Below are positions 23,267 through 31,714 of a stretch of DNA of 64,000 nucleotides, one piece after another (the first letter of the stretch is position 1; each line of letters starts with the position of its first letter). This stretch comes from CAG-103 sp963627135 (GTDB lineage: Bacteria > Bacillota > Clostridia > Oscillospirales > Oscillospiraceae). A program made the translations under genes and the position numbers. The notes under the pieces were generated by a model, which made no database searches, was not told the origin of the DNA, and saw only the letters and a program-made list of their open reading frames with translations. The stretch is from positions 1 through 64,000 of the forward strand of contig CAVFZY010000035.1 in NCBI GenBank assembly GCA_963627135.1. Direction: 5' to 3'.

Positions 23267-25198
23267 TTAGACAATGCGCTTGAAGAGTTTGTCCAGCTCC
23301 CGGCGCGTGAGCGTTACGGCGACGGGACGGCCGTGCGGACAGTATTTCACCCCGCCGGCGCACACCGCGTCCGCCAGACGCAGCAGCTCCTCGGGCTCGG
23401 TCTGCCAGCCAGCCTTGATGGCCGCCTTGCACGCCACGGTCTTGAGCACCTCGTCGCGCACGGACTGCGCGTCCATGCGCGCGCCGTGGCGCAGCTGCGC
23501 GCAGATCTCCTCGAGCGCGGGCAGCGCGTCCGCCGCGTCGAGCTGCGCGGGCACACCGCGGAGAATGTAATCGTTGCGGCCAAACGGCTCGAGCGTGAAG
23601 CCGAGCTCCGAGAGCACGTCGCCATACTGCTGCAGCACGTCGGCATCGCTCGCGTCCGGCGTGAAGGGGAGCGGCTCGAGCAGCGTCTGCGACGGGATGT
23701 CGGCGGGGCTTTGGCGCAGACGGTCAAAGTTGATGCGCTCGTGCGCCGCGTGCTTGTCGATGAGGATGAGTGTCTCGCCCTTTTCAACGAGGATGTAGGT
23801 GTGCATCGCCTCGCCGATCAGGCGGGCGGGCGGCTCGGCCGGGGGCGCGGCGCGCTCGAGTAGGGAGGGCGCGGCCGGTTCCGGCTCGATGGCGGTCTGC
23901 ACGGGCAGCGCGACCGGCATAACCGGCTCCGGCGGGGTGCTCGGCACGGGGCGCACGGGTGCCGTGAACACCGGCGGCGTCACGCGCGGCGCGGCGAAGG
24001 CCGACGCCGTCGGCGAGCGGAACGCGACCGCTTCCTCTGCCGGGGCGGCAGGGGCATAGGTGCGCGCGGGCGCAAACGCCGGAGCGGCGGGCGCGGACGG
24101 GTGCAGTGCTGCGGCCGGGGCTGTTTTTGGCGCCGCCGGTACGAATGCGTCCGCCTTCGGCGCGGCCTCCGGTTTGGCCGCCGCCTTCGGCAGCGTGGTC
24201 ACGGGCTCTTTTTCTGCCTCGAGCGCGGCGCGCGCGCCGTAATACACGGCGTCAAACACCGCGCGCTCGTGCGTGAACTTCACCTCAGTCTTGGCCGGGT
24301 GGACGTTCACGTCCACGGCCGCGCAGCTGAGCTCGATATACAGCACGCACGCGGGGAAGCGCCCCACGAGCAGCGTGTTGCGGTAGGCTTGTTCGAGCGC
24401 GGCCTGCAACGCGGCGGAGCGGATCCACCGGCCGTTGCAGAAGAAATACTGCTGCGTGCGGCTGCCGCGCCCGGCGGCGGGCGAGGAGATGAAGCCGTGC
24501 ACGCGCACGCCGTCGGCCTCGCCGGCGCAGGGCAGCAGGCTCATGGTGAGGTCGCGCCCGAGCAGGCTGTAGACGCAGCTGTCGAGCTTATTGTCGCCGG
24601 GGGAGAAGAAGACCTCCTCCCCGTCGCGGATGCAGCGCACGGACACGTCCGGCCGGCCGAGCGCGCACCGCAGCGCGGCGGCGGCGCAGGCCGCGCCCTC
24701 TGCGCGGTCGGACTTCAGGAATTTGCGCCGGGCGGGCGTGTTGAAAAACAGGTCGCGCACGATCATCGTCGTGCCCTCGGGGCAGCCGGTCTCGTACATG
24801 TCCTGAATGTCGCCCGCGTCGAGCGTCATGTGCGTGCCGGCCGCCGCCCCGCGCTGCCGCGTCGTGAGCGTGATGTGCGACACGGCACTGATCGCTGCCA
24901 GCGCTTCGCCGCGAAAGCCCATCGTGCCGATGGCCTCGAGTCCCTGCTCGTCGTGCAGCTTGCTCGTCGCGTGGCGCAAAAACGCGATGCCTGCGTCCTC
25001 GGGTGCCATGCCGCAGCCGTCGTCCGTCACGCGCAGATACGTCGCGCCGCCGCCGCGCAGCTCCACCGTCACGGTGCGGGCCCCGGCGTCGAACGCGTTT
25101 TCCACCAGCTCCTTGACGACCGAGGCGGGCCGCTCCACGACCTCGCCCGCGGCGATCAGATCCGCCAGATGCGGAGAGAGAATTTGAATCTCGGGCAT
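23267..25198 (-). CDS. mutL: DNA mismatch repair protein MutL
   Basis: A 643-residue protein. The N-terminal GHKL ATPase shows ENAFDAGA, DDGCGM, RHATSKL and GFRGEALAAI. A Pro/Ala-rich linker of about 130 residues (about 335-470) joins it to the dimerisation/endonuclease domain, which has DKHAAHERI and CPHGRP. These are metal-site motifs expected of the nicking MutL found in bacteria without MutH. AAAGGAGGGCAAACG supports the start. It is divergent from miaB-mutS. Confidence 0.96.
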   Translation of the reverse strand: MPEIQILSPHLADLIAAGEVVERPASVVKELVENAFDAGARTVTVELRGGGATYLRVTDDGCGMAPEDAGIAFLRHATSKLHDEQGLEAIGTMGFRGEALAAISAVSHITLTTRQRGAAAGTHMTLDAGDIQDMYETGCPEGTTMIVRDLFFNTPARRKFLKSDRAEGAACAAAALRCALGRPDVSVRCIRDGEEVFFSPGDNKLDSCVYSLLGRDLTMSLLPCAGEADGVRVHGFISSPAAGRGSRTQQYFFCNGRWIRSAALQAALEQAYRNTLLVGRFPACVLYIELSCAAVDVNVHPAKTEVKFTHERAVFDAVYYGARAALEAEKEPVTTLPKAAAKPEAAPKADAFVPAAPKTAPAAALHPSAPAAPAFAPARTYAPAAPAEEAVAFRSPTASAFAAPRVTPPVFTAPVRPVPSTPPEPVMPVALPVQTAIEPEPAAPSLLERAAPPAEPPARLIGEAMHTYILVEKGETLILIDKHAAHERINFDRLRQSPADIPSQTLLEPLPFTPDASDADVLQQYGDVLSELGFTLEPFGRNDYILRGVPAQLDAADALPALEEICAQLRHGARMDAQSVRDEVLKTVACKAAIKAGWQTEPEELLRLADAVCAGGVKYCPHGRPVAVTLTRRELDKLFKRIV

Positions 25199-25267
25199 CG
25201 TTTGCCCTCCTTTAAGTACAGTCCAGGGGGCGCATACGCCCCACGCGTATATTATAAAGGATTGTCA

Positions 25268-25296
25268 TTGAAAATTCCACCGCGAAATGCTACAAT
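25268..25296 (+). promoter_or_regulatory. sigma-A promoter of miaB-mutS
   Basis: TTGAAA and TACAAT with a 17-bp spacer, 55 bp before miaB. On the other strand TATAAT near 25250 may serve mutL. Confidence 0.75.
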
Positions 25297-25350
25297 ATTC
25301 TATCACACTTCAAATTTTATCCGGCCGGGCCGGACAGGCAGGAGCATTGC

Positions 25351-26763
25351 ATGAGCTATCAGAGAACGGAGATTTCCGAATCGGACATCCAGCACCAGAT
25401 GGATGTCTGCGCGCAGCTGCGCGCGCACTTCACCACCGGCGGCCGCCAGCCACTGGCCATGGTCGATACCTACGGCTGCCAGCAGAACGAGGCCGACAGC
25501 GAAAAGCTGCGCGGCTATCTGCGCGCCATGGGCTTTGATTTCACACAGGACGAATTCGCGGCCGACGTTGTCGTCATGAATACCTGTGCCGTGCGCGAGC
25601 ACGCCGAGACGCGCGTGTTCGGCAACGTCGGCGCGCTGACGCATACCAAGGCGCGCAACCCCAATCAGATCATCGCGGTCTGCGGCTGCATGGCGCAGCA
25701 GGAGCACGTGGCCGAGAAGCTGAAAAAGTCCTACCGTATCGTCGACCTCGTCTTCGGTCCGCACGAGCTGTGGCGCTTTCCGGAGCTGCTGCGCACCGTC
25801 TGCACCGAGCACCGGCGCGTGTTTGCCATCGCGCCCGCGGACGGCAGCGTGGCCGAGGGCATCCCCCAGCAGCGCGACGGCAGCGTCAAGGCATGGCTGT
25901 CGATCATGTATGGGTGCAACAACTTCTGTACCTACTGCATCGTGCCGTACGTGCGCGGGCGCGAGCGCTCCCGCCACCCGGACGAGATCGAGCGCGAGGC
26001 GCGCGAGCTCGTTGCGGCAGGGTATAAGGACATCACGCTCCTGGGGCAGAATGTCGACTCTTACGGCCGCGACCTCGACGAGGACGTGGACTTTGCCGAC
26101 CTCATCCGGCGCGTCAACGCCATCCCGGGCGACTTTGTCATCCGCTTCATGAGCAGCCACCCGAAGGACGCGACGGAAAAGCTCTTTCGCGCCATGGCCG
26201 AGTGCGAAAAGTGCGCGCACCAGATGCACCTGCCCGTGCAGAGCGGCAATGACCGCGTCCTGCACGCGATGAACCGCGGCTACACGCGCGAGAAATATCT
26301 GGCGCAGGTGGCGCTCGCGCGGCAGTACATGCCAGATCTTGTGCTCACGACGGATATTATCGTGGGCTTCCCCGGCGAGACGGACGCCGAATTTCAGGAT
26401 ACGCTCTCGCTCATTGAGACCGTGCGCTACGACGCGATGTTCACCTTCATCTACTCGCCGCGCGTCGGCACCCCGGCGGCGAAGATGCCCGATCCCTACA
26501 CCCGCGCGCAGAAGCAGGTGCGCTTTGACGCGCTTGTCGCGGCGGCCAACCGCATCTCGGAGGAGAAGCACCGCGCCTATGAGGGCAGCGTGCAGCGCGT
26601 GCTCGTCGATGGGGCCGACGGCCGGGGCGACCATCCGCTCACGGCGCGCACGAAGGGCGGCCGCCTTGTGCATATGCGCGGGGACGCGTCGCTCGTCGGG
26701 CAGTTCGTGGACGTGAAGATCACCGGCAGCAACACCTGGGCGCTCTATGGCGAGGAGGTATGA
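25351..26763 (+). CDS. miaB: tRNA-2-methylthio-N6-dimethylallyladenosine synthase
   Basis: A 470-residue radical-SAM methylthiotransferase that converts i6A37 to ms2i6A37. The N-terminal UPF0004 domain contains the three cysteines of the auxiliary cluster (YGCQQNEAD, NTCAVRE, CGCMAQ). The radical-SAM motif CNNFCTYC is at about residues 189-196, and a TRAM domain ends the protein. It starts an operon with mutS, three bases downstream, and works after MiaA. Confidence 0.97.
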   Translation: MSYQRTEISESDIQHQMDVCAQLRAHFTTGGRQPLAMVDTYGCQQNEADSEKLRGYLRAMGFDFTQDEFAADVVVMNTCAVREHAETRVFGNVGALTHTKARNPNQIIAVCGCMAQQEHVAEKLKKSYRIVDLVFGPHELWRFPELLRTVCTEHRRVFAIAPADGSVAEGIPQQRDGSVKAWLSIMYGCNNFCTYCIVPYVRGRERSRHPDEIEREARELVAAGYKDITLLGQNVDSYGRDLDEDVDFADLIRRVNAIPGDFVIRFMSSHPKDATEKLFRAMAECEKCAHQMHLPVQSGNDRVLHAMNRGYTREKYLAQVALARQYMPDLVLTTDIIVGFPGETDAEFQDTLSLIETVRYDAMFTFIYSPRVGTPAAKMPDPYTRAQKQVRFDALVAAANRISEEKHRAYEGSVQRVLVDGADGRGDHPLTARTKGGRLVHMRGDASLVGQFVDVKITGSNTWALYGEEV

Positions 26764-26766
26764 CGC

Positions 26767-29373
26767 ATGGCGGAACTGACGCCGATGAAGCGGCAATATT
26801 ATGACATCAAGCAGCGCAACCCCGACTGCCTGCTGTTTTTCCGGCTGGGCGATTTCTATGAGATGTTCGACGACGACGCGCGACTGGCCGCGCGCGAGCT
26901 CGACCTCACGCTCACGACGCGCGACCGCAATGTCGAGGACCCGGCCGAGCGCACGCCCATGTGCGGCGTGCCGTACCACTCGGCCGAGGCGTACATCGGC
27001 CGCCTGATCGCCAAGGGTTACAAGGTGGCCATCTGCGAGCAGATGGAGGACCCCGCGCTGGCCAAGGGGCTGGTCGACCGGGACGTGATCCGCATCATCA
27101 CACCCGGCACGGTCACGGCCTCGTCTATGCTCGAGGAGAACAAATCCAACTACCTCTGCGCGGTGTATCTCAGCGGGCAGTCCGGCGGCACGGCGTTTTG
27201 CGACCTCTCGACGGGGGAATTCTGCGCCGCGAACTACCCGGCCGACGCCGTGAGCCACATCCTCAACGAGTTCGGCCGCTTCGCCCCGCGCGAGGCCGTG
27301 TGTGCCGACGCGGCGGCGGAAAATGACGACATCCGCACCTTCCTCACCAAGCGCCTCGGCAGCCTGGTCGAGGCGGGCGGCGACCGGTTTGAATACCTGG
27401 CGGCGGCCGCACGCGTGTGTGAGCAGTTTGGCGTGCAGAGCACGGATGCGCTCGGCCTCGGCGAGGCGCCGGCGGCCGTGTGCGCGGCCGGGGCGCTGCT
27501 GGCCTACCTGCACGAGACGCAAAAGTGCGACCTCGGCCACATCCGGCGGCTGGAGCTGCTGGGTGACGACCACTACATGGAGCTCGACTACACCACGCGC
27601 CGCAACCTGGAGCTGACGGAAAACCTCCGCTCCGGCGAAAAGCGCGGCAGCCTCCTCTGGGTGCTCGACAAGACGAAAACGCCCATGGGCGGCCGCCTGC
27701 TGCGCGCATGGGTGGAGCGTCCGCTGCTCAGCCCCGTGCAGATCCGCCGCCGCCTCGGCGCGGTGGAGGAGCTGGTGGGTGATAACGTCCTGCGGGGCGA
27801 GCTTATCCGCTGCCTGCGCGAGATCGGCGACATGCAGCGCCTCGTCTCCCGCGCGGTGTACGGCTCGGCCAACGGGCGCGACCTGCACGCGTTGGCCCTG
27901 TGCTGCGCGCAGCTGCCGAACCTGACGGCGCTGCTCCGCGACGTACACAGCGCGGCCCTGCGCGACATTGCGCAGATGGACACGCTCACAGACCTCTGCG
28001 CGCGCATCGACCGCGCCATCTGCGACGAGCCGCCGTTTTCCGTGCGCGAGGGCGGTATCCTCCGCCCGGGCTACAGCGAGGAGGTCGACCGCCTGCGCAA
28101 CGTGCGCGACCATGGCGCGCAGACCGTTGCCGAGCTTGAGCAGCGCGAGCGCGAGCGCACCGGCGCAAAGAAGCTCAAGATCGGCTACAACAAGGTCTTT
28201 GGCTATTACATCGACATTCCGAACAGCGCGGGCGTCACCGAGCTGCCGGAGGACTATATCCGCAAGCAGACGCTGGTGTCGAGCGAGCGCTATTTCACGC
28301 GCGAGCTCAAGGACCTCGAGAACACGCTCCTGACGGCGCGCGAGCGCATCGCGGAGCTGGAGTATTCGCTCTTCAACGAGGTGCGCCAGCTCGTCGCCGG
28401 CGAGGTCGCGCGCGTGCAGGCGGCGGCGGACGCCGTGGCCCGGCTCGACGCGCTGTGTTCGCTGGCGGAGACGGCGGTCAAAAATCACTACGTCTGCCCC
28501 GAGGTCGATCTCTCGCGCACGCTCGACATCCGCGAGGGGCGCCACCCCGTCGTGGAGCAGGCGCAGAAGGACAACCTTTTTGTTCCGAATGACACGTTCC
28601 TCAACGATGCGGACGACCGCGTCGCCATCGTGACCGGGCCGAACATGGCCGGCAAATCCACGTACATGCGTCAGACCGCACTCATCGTGCTCATGGCGCA
28701 GATGGGCTCGTTCGTCCCGGCGAAAAGCGCCGTCATCGGCGTGGTCGACCGCGTGTTCACGCGCATCGGCGCGTCCGACGATCTGGCCGCCGGGCAGAGC
28801 ACGTTCATGGTCGAGATGAGCGAGATGGCCAACATCCTCCGCCACGCCACGGCGCAGAGCCTGCTCATCCTCGATGAGATCGGCCGCGGCACGTCCACCT
28901 ATGACGGCATGGCCATTGCCCGCGCGGTGCTCGAATACTGCGCAGACCCGCACCGCCTCGGCGCCAAGACCATGTTCGCCACGCACTACCATGAACTGAC
29001 CGCGCTCGAGCAGACGCTGCCCGGCGTGCGCAACTACAACATCACGGCCAAAAAGCAGGGCGGCACGCTGCTGTTCCTGCGCAAGATCGTCGCCGGCGCG
29101 GCCGACGACAGCTACGGCATCGAGGTCGCCAAGCTCGCCGGCGTGCCCGACGCGATCATCACGAAGGCCAAGACCTACCTGCGCGAGCTGGAGTCCGGCG
29201 CGGCGGAGCCGGCCGTGCCGGCCCACACGGCGGAACCGGATGCGCAGATGACGCTCGGCGACGCGGCCGGGGATGAAATTGCCGAGGAGCTCCGCGGCAT
29301 CGACCTCAACACCATCACGCCGCTCGAGGCCATGCGCCTGCTCTTTGAGCTGCAGCAGAAAGCGAGGGGCTGA
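26767..29373 (+). CDS. mutS: DNA mismatch repair protein MutS
   Basis: An 868-residue mismatch-recognition ATPase. The N terminus has the mismatch-binding motif FYEMFDDDA (Phe-x-Glu, about residues 34-36). The carboxy part has Walker A GPNMAGKST (about 623-631), the signature STFMVEMSEMA and Walker B LLILDEIGRGTS. Length is normal. It overlaps none of its neighbours: miaB ends three bases upstream and the CPBP gene starts one base after its stop. Confidence 0.97.
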   Translation: MAELTPMKRQYYDIKQRNPDCLLFFRLGDFYEMFDDDARLAARELDLTLTTRDRNVEDPAERTPMCGVPYHSAEAYIGRLIAKGYKVAICEQMEDPALAKGLVDRDVIRIITPGTVTASSMLEENKSNYLCAVYLSGQSGGTAFCDLSTGEFCAANYPADAVSHILNEFGRFAPREAVCADAAAENDDIRTFLTKRLGSLVEAGGDRFEYLAAAARVCEQFGVQSTDALGLGEAPAAVCAAGALLAYLHETQKCDLGHIRRLELLGDDHYMELDYTTRRNLELTENLRSGEKRGSLLWVLDKTKTPMGGRLLRAWVERPLLSPVQIRRRLGAVEELVGDNVLRGELIRCLREIGDMQRLVSRAVYGSANGRDLHALALCCAQLPNLTALLRDVHSAALRDIAQMDTLTDLCARIDRAICDEPPFSVREGGILRPGYSEEVDRLRNVRDHGAQTVAELEQRERERTGAKKLKIGYNKVFGYYIDIPNSAGVTELPEDYIRKQTLVSSERYFTRELKDLENTLLTARERIAELEYSLFNEVRQLVAGEVARVQAAADAVARLDALCSLAETAVKNHYVCPEVDLSRTLDIREGRHPVVEQAQKDNLFVPNDTFLNDADDRVAIVTGPNMAGKSTYMRQTALIVLMAQMGSFVPAKSAVIGVVDRVFTRIGASDDLAAGQSTFMVEMSEMANILRHATAQSLLILDEIGRGTSTYDGMAIARAVLEYCADPHRLGAKTMFATHYHELTALEQTLPGVRNYNITAKKQGGTLLFLRKIVAGAADDSYGIEVAKLAGVPDAIITKAKTYLRELESGAAEPAVPAHTAEPDAQMTLGDAAGDEIAEELRGIDLNTITPLEAMRLLFELQQKARG

Positions 29374-29374
29374 C

Positions 29375-30079
29375 GTGGAACATCCCAACACGGTGTGGAC
29401 AGACCCCATGCCGCGCGGCGCGCGCATCGCGGGCTGGGTGTATTTTCCCATCCATGTGGTCGTGCTGCCGCTGACGCTCGGCATGATCCTCATGGCGGTA
29501 CTCGGCAAGCTGCCGTCGGACGTGACGTGCAACGTTTTGTATTATCTCTGCGGCCTCGTGTTTACGCTCATCGCCATGTGGCGGTTCCTGCGCCGCAGCT
29601 TTGACACGATGGTCGGCAGCATCCTGCGCTGCATCGGCATGATGTTTGCCGCCTACGGCATCGACGTGCTGCTCTCGCTCGTGCTTCAGCTCGGCACGAG
29701 TCTCATCGGCGAGCTGCCTGTGCCGAACAACGACACCGTGACCGGCTTTGCCCGGACGGACTACAAGCGCATGGTCGCCGTCGCGGTGCTCATGGCGCCG
29801 CTCGTGGAGGAGTGCCTGTTTCGCGGCGTGGTCTTCGGCACCATCCGGCCGAAGAGCCGCTTGGGGGCCTATGCCGCGTCCATCGCGCTCTTTTCACTCT
29901 ACCACGTCTGGCAGTATGTCATCGTGTACAGTGATCCGAAGCTGCTGCTCTCGGCGCTGGCGTATGTACCGGTGTCGGCCGCGCTCACGTTCTGCTATGA
30001 GCAGACGCGCTCGATCTGGCCGCCGGTGTTTTTCCACATGTGCATCAACGCGCTCTCGCTCACGGTGCTTGCCGGGTGA
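29375..30079 (+). CDS. CPBP-family intramembrane metalloprotease
   Basis: A 234-residue membrane protein starting at GTG 29375, which follows GAGGGG and the mutS stop; an internal ATG at 29408 is an alternative. About six membrane segments are visible. The Abi/CPBP motifs are EECLFRGVVFG (EExxxR), FSLYHVW (FxxxH) and HMCINAL (HxxxN). Relatives are CAAX-type or bacteriocin-immunity proteases. Its position as third gene of the miaB-mutS operon is not informative about function. Confidence 0.88.
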   Translation: MEHPNTVWTDPMPRGARIAGWVYFPIHVVVLPLTLGMILMAVLGKLPSDVTCNVLYYLCGLVFTLIAMWRFLRRSFDTMVGSILRCIGMMFAAYGIDVLLSLVLQLGTSLIGELPVPNNDTVTGFARTDYKRMVAVAVLMAPLVEECLFRGVVFGTIRPKSRLGAYAASIALFSLYHVWQYVIVYSDPKLLLSALAYVPVSAALTFCYEQTRSIWPPVFFHMCINALSLTVLAG

Positions 30080-30090
30080 GGGCAGGAAAA

Positions 30091-30445
30091 GCCGCAGCCT
30101 TCCAAGCTGAAGTGCCCCACAAAAGTTAGACGAAAACAGGAACACAAATTATTCAAGCAACCGAAAGGGCTTGCTGTCTGCGAATTGCAGGCGGCAAGCC
30201 CTTCCGCTTTGTCTTGATTCTGCGGCCGTGGTGATCCGAATATTCCATGAGTTCCCGCTTGAAGTGCCCCATGGATTGAAATTCTTGCAGATATAGCAGC
30301 TCGTCTTCCACCCCCTGCATCGTTTTGCGACCAGCTTCGGGCTCTCCTTTGGGCATAGAAAATACACCCCATTCTTCAGTACAGGTATTTTGCCATACTT
30401 GTCTAACGAATGGGGTGCAGTTCGTTCACGGTCTGCGGTGTTTTT
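30091..30445. mobile_element. internally deleted IS3-family element within a terminator-like repeat
   Basis: Read on the minus strand the element begins with an end at 30401-30423 (GAACTGCACCCCATTC then GTTAGAC) and finishes with the matching end at 30108-30131 (GTCTAACTTTTGTGGGG then CACTTCA). These are the two inverted ends of IS150-group IS3 elements. The 316 bp between keep only the last part of the transposase (30153-30356); a full element would be about 1.4 kb. Outside lie GCCGCAG (30091) and CTGCGG with a T-run (to 30445), which can pair. The block 30365-30444 is repeated exactly at 35810-35889. The relic separates convergent genes and probably terminates both transcripts. Confidence 0.75.
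30153..30356 (-). pseudogene. C-terminal fragment of an IS3-family transposase (OrfB)
   Basis: A 67-codon frame beginning at ATG 30356 encodes LLYLQEFQSMGHFKRELMEY, then RRIKTKRKGLPPAIRRQQAL, which corresponds to the carboxy end of IS3 OrfB integrases (family pattern: FxSMEHFKxEL…YYNNxRIKxKLKGLxPxxxR). The YYNN part is degraded to DHHG. The DDE catalytic core and OrfA are absent, so it cannot transpose on its own. Confidence 0.75.
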
Positions 30446-30466
30446 ACCTTATGCAGTTTCGCGCGC

Positions 30467-30642
30467 TCACAATACGCCGATGCAGACGCTCAGCACCGCG
30501 CCGACGAGCACGATGCCGATGCCGACGAGACACAGCACCACGACGACGGCGGTGCTCATCTGCCGGCGCGAGGCGATGGCCCCGATGGTGAGGCCGAGCC
30601 CCATCAGCGCGGACACCGCGAGCACGAGCCACGCACCGCCCT

Positions 30643-30646
<4 letters not shown>
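30467..30646 (-). CDS. small two-helix membrane protein coupled to psuG
   Basis: A 59-residue protein that is easily missed. Its ATG overlaps the psuG stop as ATGA (30643-30646), implying translational coupling. Two hydrophobic segments (AWLVLAVSALMGLGLTIGAI and VVVVLCLVGIGIVLVGAVLS) flank a short basic loop SRRQMST. I do not recognise a family. The open frame, coupling and clear helix-loop-helix pattern support it as a real gene. A role in nucleoside uptake or membrane anchoring would be speculation. Confidence 0.7.
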
Positions 30647-31554
<908 letters not shown>

Positions 31555-31605
31555 GTTCACAGTCAAAAGACCTCCTTGGTTTATCGGTCGGATCGATTCG
31601 CCTAT

Positions 31606-31633
31606 ATTGTAAAAGGTTTTCTGGAATTGTCAA
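31606..31633 (-). promoter_or_regulatory. sigma-A promoter of psuG
   Basis: On the minus strand TTGACA (31628-31633) and TACAAT (31606-31611) are 16 bp apart, about 50 bp before the gene. Confidence 0.8.
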
Positions 31634-31670
31634 GCACAATCGGGCAGCACAAGCACCGGCAAAAATGTGC

Positions 31671-31697
31671 AAAAAGGAGACCGCCGAAGCGGTCTCC
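31671..31697 (-). terminator. terminator of the 5'-nucleotidase gene
   Basis: The minus strand forms GGAGACCGC-TTCG-GCGGTCTCC, a stable UUCG-capped 9-bp stem, followed by TTTTT. Confidence 0.9.
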
Positions 31698-31714
31698 CTG
31701 CATGGGTGATGCAA

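Noticed and set aside
25303..29532. Very long open frame antisense to miaB and mutS (over 1,400 codons)
   Set aside because: High-GC codon structure leaves the opposite strand free of stops. The translation is rich in His, Arg, Asp and Ala without motifs, and miaB and mutS on the plus strand are certain.
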